Positions 1-5,713 of a stretch of DNA of 8,791 bases are shown piece after piece. A model generated the notes under the pieces. That model saw only the letters and a list, made by a program, of their open reading frames with translations, was not told the origin of the DNA and did not search any database. The position numbers were made by a program, and so were the translations under genes. The stretch covers positions 1-8,791 of the forward strand of contig JALOSK010000075.1 of NCBI GenBank assembly GCA_025458465.1, written 5' to 3'. The first letter of the stretch is position 1. The number at the start of each line of letters is the position of its first letter. The DNA is from Sandarakinorhabdus sp. Its GTDB lineage: Bacteria; Pseudomonadota; Alphaproteobacteria; Sphingomonadales; Sphingomonadaceae.

Positions 1-226
1 CACCGCCGCGCGCTGGGCGGCGATTCTGGCGCGTCCGACCAGCCGCCACGGGGAAGGCTGGCGCATCAGCCTCGACAATGGCGCACTGGATTTCGTGCCC
101 GTCACCGATTCGCGCGGCGAAGGCCTGAACGCCATCCGTCTCACTGGCCCCAGCGCGCCAGCGCGTCCATTGGACAATGCCGTGCCCGCGCACGTCTGCG
201 GCCTCGATTTCCTGCCGGAGGACTGA
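1..226 (+). CDS. VOC/glyoxalase-like domain protein, C-terminal fragment
   Basis: This is the 3' end of a gene that begins before the window; the frame opens at base 2 and ends at TGA 224-226, giving 74 residues. It reads as the last part of a vicinal-oxygen-chelate (glyoxalase-like) domain: a helix with AARWAAILARP, then strands with WRISLDNGALDFVPV and a GEGLNAIRL stretch, which resembles the final beta-alpha-beta-beta unit of glyoxalase_3-type proteins. The substrate cannot be told from this fragment, and the metal ligands of the rest of the protein are outside the window. It is followed by the enoyl-CoA hydratase start codon after only 3 nt, so the two genes are probably co-transcribed. 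The reading frame is firm; the family assignment is moderate and rests on pattern resemblance. Confidence 0.6.
   Translation, partial: TAARWAAILARPTSRHGEGWRISLDNGALDFVPVTDSRGEGLNAIRLTGPSAPARPLDNAVPAHVCGLDFLPED
217..222 (+). promoter_or_regulatory. Shine-Dalgarno site for the enoyl-CoA hydratase gene
   Basis: GGAGGA ends 7 nt before the ATG at 230 and lies inside the last codons of the preceding VOC gene. The near-consensus site and ideal spacing support 230 as the true start and support coupled expression of the two genes. Confidence 0.7.
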
Positions 227-229
227 CCG

Positions 230-1086
230 ATGAACACCGACACAGGCACCGATGATCTTCTCGCCAGCGTTGCCGATGGCGTCCTCACCCTCACGCTCAA
301 CCGCCCGGCGGCGCGCAATGCCCTGTCCCGCGCCATGCTGGATGGCCTGGCCCGCCTGCTGGGCGAGGCGGAGGCTGATCCGGCCATCGGCGCCATCCTG
401 ATCACCGGGGCGGGCGGCCGGCCATCGGCGCCATCCTGATCACCGGGGCGGGCGGCGCCTTCTGTGCCGGCGGCGACGTGAAGGGCATGGCAGCGCGCAA
501 CGAAAGTGGCGAGCCTGAACCCATCGATGTCGCCATCGCGCGCCAGCGCCGCAACCAGCGCGAAACCGCCGGGCGCCTGCACGCCATGCCAAAGCCCACC
601 ATCGCCGCCATCCCCGGCCCCGCTGCTGGCGCTGGCCTCAGCCTCGCGCTGGCCTGCGATCTGCGGGTGATGGCCGATACGGCGTTCCTGACCACCGCAT
701 TCGCCAAGGTCGGCTTTTCCGGCGATTATGGCGGCACCTATTTCCTCACCAGGCTGGTCGGCGCGGCCAAGGCGCGGGAAATGTATTTCCTGTCCGACCG
801 GGTGGACGCCGCCGAAGCGCTGCGGTTGGGCCTGGCCAACCGGGTGGTGCCGGCCGATGTGCTGATGGCTGAAGCACACGCGCTGGCGGCGCGGCTCGCC
901 GCCGGACCGCGCGTGGCCTATCGCTACATGAAGGAAAATCTGAACCGCGCCTTTGCCGGCGGCGACATGGACGATTGCCTCGATCTGGAGGCCACGCACC
1001 ATGTCCACTGCGGCCTGACCGACGATCACAAGGACGCCGCAAGGGCCTTCGTGGAAAAGCGCGCGCCCGTATTTCGTGGGCGATAG
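230..1086 (+). pseudogene. Enoyl-CoA hydratase/isomerase family gene, frameshifted by a 38-bp tandem duplication
   Basis: A crotonase-superfamily gene that would act on a CoA thioester in fatty-acid or aromatic-acid breakdown. As written, the frame from ATG 230 stops at 437-439 after 69 residues, and the rest continues in another frame to TAG 1084-1086. An exact 38-bp tandem copy at 380-455 causes this; removing one copy gives one 272-residue protein of normal family length. That protein has the NRPAARNALS start motif, the first oxyanion-hole motif GGAFCAGGDV (about residues 62-71), the second one around PGPAAGAGLSLALACD (116-131), and a C-terminal FVEKRAPVFRG typical of the family. The two hydratase glutamates are missing (Ser125 and Phe145 in their places), while GDYGGT (152-157) keeps an Asp matching the catalytic Asp of PaaG-type isomerases. 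An isomerase or related activity is therefore more likely than hydration. It is either a real recent mutation or an assembly error. It converges on bchO, with 11 nt between the stops. Confidence 0.88.
380..455 (+). repeat. Exact tandem duplication, 2 x 38 bp
   Basis: Bases 380-417 are repeated without a mismatch at 418-455, and one further base (C) also matches after each copy. The unit covers the codons just before the first oxyanion-hole motif of the enoyl-CoA hydratase gene. Since 38 is not a multiple of 3, the extra copy shifts the frame. Both copies are identical, so the event is recent or technical. Confidence 0.97.
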
Positions 1087-1097
1087 TTTCGCGGGCG

Positions 1098-1979
1098 CTA
1101 GGCCAGTATCCCGCGGCTGCGGGCAAAACCCAGCACCAGTTCGGCGTGGCGCTCCGGCGCTTCCTCGTGCGCAAGATGGCCAAGGCCGGGCAGGCCGTGG
1201 TGTTCGACCGGGGTGCCGTGTTGGGCGAGGCGCTGCGCCACCGTGTGGCTGGTGGCGGGCGGCACGGTCTTGTCGCGCTCGCCGTGCAGCAGCAACACCG
1301 GGCAATGCACGCCGGCGATGCTGCGTTCGATGGCATCAAGATCCCAATGCGCCATCAAGGCCAGCGCACCGCCGGTGTGGCCGGGGTTGCGGAACAGGCG
1401 TTCGTAATAAGCGACCTGCTCGCGCGTCGAGTTCGATCCGGTCCAGCGCCGCAGCAGATCGGGCATCGACTGGAAGCGGGTGGTGAAGCTGAAGAAGGCC
1501 GGCATGAACGGGTTGACGAACAGCGCCTTGGCCAGCCCCGGATAGACCTTGCCGACGCCGGCAAACGGCAGCAGCGCGCCGCCCAGCGAGATCAGCGCGC
1601 GCGGCTTCACCAGCTGTTTCGCCGTGGTGGTGAAGGCGATGGCGGCGCCCACACTGTGGCCCAGGATCATCGCCGGATCGGCGTTCAACTCACCCAGCAG
1701 CGCCGCCACGGCCTTGGCCACATTGTCCGGATCAGGCGCGTTCAGCTTCTGCGTGAAACCATGGCCAGGCAGATCGGGGATGATGACGCGGAAGCGTTCC
1801 GCCAGCAGCGGTGCGAGGCCGGCGAAGCTGTGCGTCGTCGCGCCAGTGCCGTGGATCAGCAGCAGCGGCGGCGCGTCCTGCGGACCGGCCAACTGCACGT
1901 GCCATTTGAGGCCGCCGGCCGAAACGAACCGGCTCCATTCGCGGTGCGGCACCCTGGCCCCATCAATATCCCAGCGCAT
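1098..1979 (-). CDS. bchO: BchO, alpha/beta hydrolase, putative Mg-chelatase accessory protein
   Basis: A 293-residue alpha/beta-hydrolase of the kind found directly after bchD in purple and aerobic phototrophs. Its exact reaction is not established; it is treated as a Mg-chelatase accessory protein in bacteriochlorophyll synthesis. Visible elements are the oxyanion HGTG (43-46), the nucleophile elbow GHSVG with Ser109, the acid Asp236 in GERDKTVP, and His268 in GLGH, so the triad is complete. Segments such as RVIIPDLPGHGFT (64-76) and the N-terminal MRWDIDG with RFVSAGGLKWHVQ are characteristic of BchO. ATG 1977-1979 shares one base with the TGA of bchD (TGATG), and a GGGAG site sits 7 nt upstream inside bchD, so translation is coupled. 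The stop is TAG 1098-1100. The identification rests on family motifs plus the bchI-bchD context, which makes it strong. Confidence 0.93.
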   Translation of the reverse strand: MRWDIDGARVPHREWSRFVSAGGLKWHVQLAGPQDAPPLLLIHGTGATTHSFAGLAPLLAERFRVIIPDLPGHGFTQKLNAPDPDNVAKAVAALLGELNADPAMILGHSVGAAIAFTTTAKQLVKPRALISLGGALLPFAGVGKVYPGLAKALFVNPFMPAFFSFTTRFQSMPDLLRRWTGSNSTREQVAYYERLFRNPGHTGGALALMAHWDLDAIERSIAGVHCPVLLLHGERDKTVPPATSHTVAQRLAQHGTPVEHHGLPGLGHLAHEEAPERHAELVLGFARSRGILA

Positions 1980-3745
1980 CAGATGGCTCCCGAACTGGCA
2001 GCCTTCACCGCCGCCACCACCGATTTGGCATCAACGCGCGGCAACGTCACCAGACGGGCGCCCATCGCAGCGGCCAGTTCGGCACCCTGCGGGCGCGGGC
2101 GCGGGCTGCAATCGATGAACACCGCCGCTATGCCGGAAACACGATAGGCCCGCGCCGAGGCCAGCGCAGCGTCCTGCGGGCTGATGTTCGCATCCCCGCC
2201 CACGTTCGCACGCCCATCGGTGAGCACCACCACCAAGGGCGTGCGGCCCCGGCCCTTCTCGCCTTCGGCAACCTTGCGCGCCAGATCAAGGCCCGAGGCA
2301 ATCGGCGTGCCGCCGCCGCCGGCCAGCCCGGCCAGTTCCTTCTTGGCGCGCGGCAGGCTGCGGGTGGGCGGCAGCGCCAGGGCGGCTTCCGTGCCGCGGA
2401 ACGCCACCAGCGCCACTTCGGCGCGCTTCACATAGGCCTCGGCCAGCAACAGCTCGACCGCGCCCTTGGCCTCGGCCAGCCGCGCGAACGCCGCCGAACC
2501 GCTGGCATCCACGGCAAAGATGGTGGTCGATTGCGTCTGCGCGATGAAGCGGCGGATGCGCAGATCATCGCTGCGGATGGCCAGCCGGCCATCCTCGCGC
2601 TTGGGGCGGATCTTCTGCCAGGGCGCCGCCGTCTTGATCGTCTCGATCAGCGCCAGCCGCGCGCCGCGGCCCGGCATTCCGGGCCGCACACCGGCCGGGC
2701 GGCCACTGGTGATGCTCTTCTGCTTGGCGCCCGATGAACCACTGGCCTTGGGCGCTTTCGACATGGTGCCGGCCGCCAACGCATCCAGCAGGCCGGGCGG
2801 CAGCGCCGTCTGCGCCGCATCCAGCAGCAGTTCGGTGGGGTCGATGGGCGGCGGCTCCGGCTGCTCCTGATCGTCGCCCGGCGTGTCATCGCTGGGTGGC
2901 GGCGGGGGTGGCGGCTCTTCTGGCGGCGGCTGGTCGTCGGGCTGCTCTTCGGGCGGCGGCGGTTCCTCTTCCTCCGGCGGGGGCGGTGGCAGGCGGGTGG
3001 CACGTGGGCCCAGCACCAGCGCGGCGGCAGCGGCCATGTCGGCCTCGCGAAGCTGTTCGATATCGTCGGGCCGCTCGTCGGCGCGGGCATGGGCGCGGGC
3101 CACGCGCACGGCCATGATCGGCGCACGGATGGACGCGATGCCCAGCGAAGCTGCCGCCACCGCCAGCGCGGTTTCCGGATCCTTGGCGATGGCGCCCGGT
3201 TCGGCCAGCATTTCCAGCGGCGGCGGCGGTGCCTCGCCCGCCACCAGCGCCGCCATGTCCAGCCGCACGCTGTTCAGATCAATGTGGATGGCCAGCCGTT
3301 CGGCCAGCGCCGCGGGCACGCGTTCGCGTTCGGGATCGTCCGGATCACCTTCGTCGAACAGCACCAGCGGCGGCGCGGCCTCGTCGATGGCGGTGGCCAG
3401 CCGTGCCGCCAGCGCGGGGTTCAGCCGTTCCGCCATCGGCACCACCAGCACCTTGCCGGCGGCATCGGCGAGGATGCCGGCGCGGTGCACCGGCTTGCCG
3501 CCGGCCAGCGTCGCGGTCAGATCAAGCCCGCCATCCAGCGCCTCGGCATCGGCGCTGGCCGGCAGGCGGCGGGTGGCCGCCACCATGTTCAGCGCATCGG
3601 CCCAGGCATCACGCACCGGGCCGGGCCGGGCCCGCAGCAGGATGCCGCCGATCCGGTTGCCGGCGGCCACCAATATGTCGATCGCCGCCAGTGCCAGCGC
3701 CCAGCGTTCGCCCGATTCGTCTGCCGCTTCGGCCTCTGGCGTCAC
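1979..3745 (-). CDS. bchD: BchD, magnesium chelatase ATPase subunit D
   Basis: The 588-residue D subunit of Mg-chelatase, which pairs with the BchI hexamer and passes ATP-driven work to BchH for Mg insertion into protoporphyrin IX in the cytoplasm. The order is: an AAA+-like N-terminal domain (about 13-250) that lacks a Walker A motif, as is usual for alphaproteobacterial BchD, with a relic of the second motif at LVLFDEG (127-133); a Pro/Glu/Asp-rich linker (about 252-302) with runs of up to seven prolines; a connecting region; and a C-terminal VWA integrin-I domain (about 405-588). The VWA domain has an intact MIDAS: DASGS (413-417), Thr480 in GGGTP, and Asp510 in LTDGRAN. It starts with GTG (3743-3745), overlapping the bchI stop as GTGA. 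No good Shine-Dalgarno precedes it, so it probably depends on coupling to bchI. Its TGA overlaps the bchO start. Confidence 0.96.
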   Translation of the reverse strand: MTPEAEAADESGERWALALAAIDILVAAGNRIGGILLRARPGPVRDAWADALNMVAATRRLPASADAEALDGGLDLTATLAGGKPVHRAGILADAAGKVLVVPMAERLNPALAARLATAIDEAAPPLVLFDEGDPDDPERERVPAALAERLAIHIDLNSVRLDMAALVAGEAPPPPLEMLAEPGAIAKDPETALAVAAASLGIASIRAPIMAVRVARAHARADERPDDIEQLREADMAAAAALVLGPRATRLPPPPPEEEEPPPPEEQPDDQPPPEEPPPPPPPSDDTPGDDQEQPEPPPIDPTELLLDAAQTALPPGLLDALAAGTMSKAPKASGSSGAKQKSITSGRPAGVRPGMPGRGARLALIETIKTAAPWQKIRPKREDGRLAIRSDDLRIRRFIAQTQSTTIFAVDASGSAAFARLAEAKGAVELLLAEAYVKRAEVALVAFRGTEAALALPPTRSLPRAKKELAGLAGGGGTPIASGLDLARKVAEGEKGRGRTPLVVVLTDGRANVGGDANISPQDAALASARAYRVSGIAAVFIDCSPRPRPQGAELAAAMGARLVTLPRVDAKSVVAAVKAASSGAI

Positions 3746-4770
3746 GCCGGGATCAATTCCGCAATGGCGCGGGCAATGCGGCTGGTGGAGCCGGTGTCAT
3801 CCAGCACGTTGCGGCGCAGGCGGTGGCGCAGGGCCATCGTCGCCACTTCGGCGACATGGTGGGGCTTCACGTCCTTCTTGTGGCCCAGCGCGGCCTGGGC
3901 GCGTGCGGCGCGCAGCAGGGTCAGTTCGCCGCGCAGACCATCAGCGCCAACCGCCGAACACAGCTTGGCGCCCAGCCCCAGCATCTCGTCAGCCACCTGC
4001 ACCTTTGGCAGCAACCGCCGCGCCTTGGCGATCGCCTCCAGCGTTTCCTGCTCGCTGTCTTGGAATTCGGCCACGAACGCTGCCGGATCACGATCGAACC
4101 GGTCACAGCGCTTCACGATCTCGATGCGGTCGCCCATGTCGGTGGGGGTGCGCACATCCACCGAAAGGCCGAACCGGTCGAGCAACTGCGGGCGCAGTTC
4201 GCCTTCCTCGGGGTTGCCGCTGCCCACCAGGATGAAGCGCGCCGGGTGGCGGATGGAAAGCCCCTCGCGCTCCACCACGTTGGTGCCGGATACCGCCACG
4301 TCAAGCAGCAGATCGACAAGATGATCTTCCAGCAGGTTGATCTCATCGATGTACAGGAAGCCGCGGTTGGCCTTGGCCAGCAGGCCCGGTTCAAAACGCT
4401 TTTCACCGGTGGCCAGCGCGCGTTCCAGATCAAGGCTGCCCACCACCCGGTCTTCCGTGGCGCCCAGCGGCAGATCGACGAAGGGCACGCTGGCCTCTTC
4501 GGTGCGCTTGCCGGCCTTGTCGCGGCAGCCTTCGATGCACGGGCTGCGATCATCGGGCGCGCACATGTAACGGCAGCCTGGCACCACCTTCATCGGCGGC
4601 AGCAGGCCAGCGAGGGCACGCACGGCGGTGGATTTGCCAGTGCCGCGATCGCCGAACACCATCACGCCGCCCAGCCGCGGTTCAACAGCGGCAAGCAGCA
4701 GCGCCTGCTTCATCTCGGCCTGGCCAACGATGGCGGTGAACGGAAACGGGATGCGTGCGGGGGTTGCCAT
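3742..4770 (-). CDS. bchI: BchI, magnesium chelatase AAA+ ATPase subunit I
   Basis: The motor subunit of Mg-chelatase, an AAA+ ATPase that forms hexamers and works with BchD and BchH in the first committed step to bacteriochlorophyll. From ATG 4768-4770 it is 342 residues, normal for the family. Visible are the family opening FPFTAIVGQAEMK (9-21), Walker A GDRGTGKST (40-48), the cysteine-containing insert CAPDDRSPCIEGC (70-82), Walker B FLYIDE (138-143), sensor-1 Asn186 in GSGNPEEG, an arginine finger in LLDRFG (Arg199), and a sensor-2-like Arg280 in GLRGE. An in-frame ATG at 4819-4821 would add 17 residues. I prefer 4770 because AAGG lies 8 nt upstream, known BchI proteins begin close to the PF-SAIVGQ motif, and the extra residues resemble nothing. 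The TGA 3742-3744 overlaps the bchD GTG. Confidence 0.97.
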   Translation of the reverse strand: MATPARIPFPFTAIVGQAEMKQALLLAAVEPRLGGVMVFGDRGTGKSTAVRALAGLLPPMKVVPGCRYMCAPDDRSPCIEGCRDKAGKRTEEASVPFVDLPLGATEDRVVGSLDLERALATGEKRFEPGLLAKANRGFLYIDEINLLEDHLVDLLLDVAVSGTNVVEREGLSIRHPARFILVGSGNPEEGELRPQLLDRFGLSVDVRTPTDMGDRIEIVKRCDRFDRDPAAFVAEFQDSEQETLEAIAKARRLLPKVQVADEMLGLGAKLCSAVGADGLRGELTLLRAARAQAALGHKKDVKPHHVAEVATMALRHRLRRNVLDDTGSTSRIARAIAELIPA

Positions 4771-4778
4771 GGCCGCTG

Positions 4779-4782
4779 CCTT
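4779..4782 (-). promoter_or_regulatory. Shine-Dalgarno site deciding the bchI start
   Basis: AAGG on the minus strand stands 8 nt before the ATG at 4770. The alternative ATG at 4821 has no comparable purine-rich site in the 15 nt upstream of it. This is the main sequence argument for the shorter BchI. Confidence 0.5.
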
Positions 4783-4866
4783 AAGCGGCAAGCGCGGTGC
4801 CTTCAAGCGTGCAGGCGACATGCCGCAGCACGCAGCCTGCGGGGATATTTACGGACGGGTAGCTTT

Positions 4867-4906
4867 CTGTTAATGGGTGAACAAGCGATGATGCTTGTGT
4901 TAACAG
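4867..4906. promoter_or_regulatory. Nested inverted repeat in the divergent bchI / PEP-CTERM upstream region
   Basis: The outer arms are CTGTTAA (4867-4873) and TTAACAG (4900-4906). The inner arms are ACAAGC (4881-4886) and GCTTGT (4893-4898) around GATGAT. Together they make a 40-bp dyad-rich element in the only AT-richer stretch between the two divergent genes. It also contains TGT-N10-ACA (4868-4883), close to but 2 nt shorter than the TGT-N12-ACA consensus of the photosynthesis repressor PpsR/CrtJ. A weak -35-like TTAACA toward bchI falls inside the element on the minus strand. An operator or an mRNA hairpin is inferred from symmetry and position only. Confidence 0.4.
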
Positions 4907-4909
4907 TTT

Positions 4910-4916
4910 GGGGAAG
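4910..4916 (+). promoter_or_regulatory. Shine-Dalgarno site for the PEP-CTERM gene
   Basis: GGGGAAG ends 4 nt before ATG 4921, with the GGGGA core 6-7 nt away. Together with the clean signal peptide that starts at 4921, it favours this start over the in-frame ATGs at 4873, 4888 and 4891. Confidence 0.55.
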
Positions 4917-4920
4917 TGCG

Positions 4921-5607
4921 ATGACGCGTTATCTTGGGGCAGCTGCAGTGGCTGCGGTGTTGATGGCTGGTTCGGCACAGGCCGTGACCAACAACCAGGT
5001 GGTCAATGGCAGCTTCGAAAATGGCCTGGCCAACTGGACGATCGGCGGCACCAACGGCCAGGCGGCTTTCCCACCGGCGGCAATCTTCTATGGCGCAGCA
5101 CAGCCATATCCGAACGGCGCCTTTGGCGAGGCCATCCCACAGGACAATTCGGCCAATCCCAGCCCTGATGCCGTTGGCAACCGCGCCGCCTATTTCGTCA
5201 GTGATCTCGCCAGCGGCCAGTCGTTGACGCAGAGCATCTTCCTCAATCCGGGCCGCTATCAGTTCGGCTTCTCGGCCTATGCCCCAGCCAATGGCTTCGC
5301 CAACGCCGGCGAAGCGCGCTTCAGCGCCACAATTCTGGGCAATACCATCGCAAACTATATGGTGTCGTCCGGGCCGGTGCAGACCTGGCAGCATTTCTTC
5401 GGCGAAACCGTGATCACGACAGCGGGCTTCTACGACGTGTCCTTCGTGTTCGATACCGCCCTCGTCCCGGCCAAGGACGTTGTGATTGATCGCGTCTATG
5501 TCGCTGGCGTGCCCGAACCGGGCAGCTGGGCGATGCTGATTGCCGGCTTCGGCCTGATCGGCGCCGCCTCGCGCCGCCGTCGTGGTGCGTTGACCGTCGC
5601 GGCCTGA
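4921..5607 (+). CDS. Exported PEPxxWA-CTERM sorting domain protein
   Basis: A 228-residue secreted protein. The N-terminus is a Sec signal peptide: MTRYLG, a hydrophobic Ala/Val/Leu core, and a likely cut after AQA at residue 21. The mature part opens with NGSFENGLANWTIGG (29-43), which resembles the start of jelly-roll carbohydrate-binding-like or DUF642-type modules, and continues as a probable all-beta domain to about 190. The C-terminus is a classic sorting tail: VPEPGSWAM (197-205), a hydrophobic helix, then RRRR (218-221). The PEPxxWA form is the alphaproteobacterial variant, expected to be processed by an exosortase and linked to exopolysaccharide or surface structures. No exosortase or glycan gene is in the window and the specific function is not known. 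It is divergent from bchI and convergent with the TonB receptor. The frame is open far upstream, antisense to bchI, but that extension is not coding. Confidence 0.92.
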   Translation: MTRYLGAAAVAAVLMAGSAQAVTNNQVVNGSFENGLANWTIGGTNGQAAFPPAAIFYGAAQPYPNGAFGEAIPQDNSANPSPDAVGNRAAYFVSDLASGQSLTQSIFLNPGRYQFGFSAYAPANGFANAGEARFSATILGNTIANYMVSSGPVQTWQHFFGETVITTAGFYDVSFVFDTALVPAKDVVIDRVYVAGVPEPGSWAMLIAGFGLIGAASRRRRGALTVAA

Positions 5608-5621
5608 TCTGTTCGACCGAC

Positions 5622-5663
5622 AGGAAAACCCCCGCCTGCCGGCCGGCAGGCGGGGGTTTTCCT
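5622..5663. terminator. Bidirectional intrinsic terminator (perfect 42-bp palindrome)
   Basis: Two perfectly complementary 21-nt arms meet with no spacer, at GCCGG|CCGGC. Each arm has a GC-rich core (CCCCCGCCTGCCGG) and an outer AAAA or TTTT, so transcripts from either side read a GC hairpin followed by GGTTTTCC. It starts 15 nt after the stop of the PEP-CTERM gene and ends 50 nt before the stop of the convergent TonB receptor gene. The U tract is short (four), so function is likely but not certain. Confidence 0.85.
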
Positions 5664-5713
5664 TTGGCTGTTTGCAAAGTCAGCAATGACGCCGTGCCAG
5701 GAGCCAACGCCGA

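Noticed and set aside
1110..1123. A small hairpin CCCGC-GGCT-GCGGG near the convergent stops of the crotonase gene and bchO.
   Set aside because: It lies inside the bchO coding end, has a 5-bp stem and no U tract; in this GC-rich DNA such a hairpin is expected by chance, so I did not call a terminator.
975..2147. A 390-codon plus-strand open frame overlapping bchO and the end of the crotonase gene.
   Set aside because: It is opposite bchO, whose catalytic triad and operon position are clear; the composition is antisense-like.
2883..4235. A plus-strand open frame with long Gly/Ser runs that looks like a glycine-rich surface protein.
   Set aside because: The Gly/Ser runs are the reverse complement of the proline/glutamate linker codons of BchD.
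4771..4821. A 17-residue N-terminal extension of BchI from the ATG at 4821.
   Set aside because: There is no Shine-Dalgarno for that ATG, no resemblance to BchI N-termini, and a better-placed ATG at 4770. It is kept only as an alternative.
4850..4876. A possible sigma-70-like promoter toward the PEP-CTERM gene (TTTACG, 17 nt, TAATGG).
   Set aside because: Both hexamers match the consensus poorly and nothing else supports a transcription start there.
3229..5607. A 792-codon open frame on the plus strand that runs antisense through bchD/bchI and into the PEP-CTERM protein.
   Set aside because: The part before 4921 is Arg/Pro/Ala-rich noise opposite well-recognised bchD and bchI codons. The signal peptide and Shine-Dalgarno at 4921 mark the real start; the upstream opening is a GC-rich shadow.
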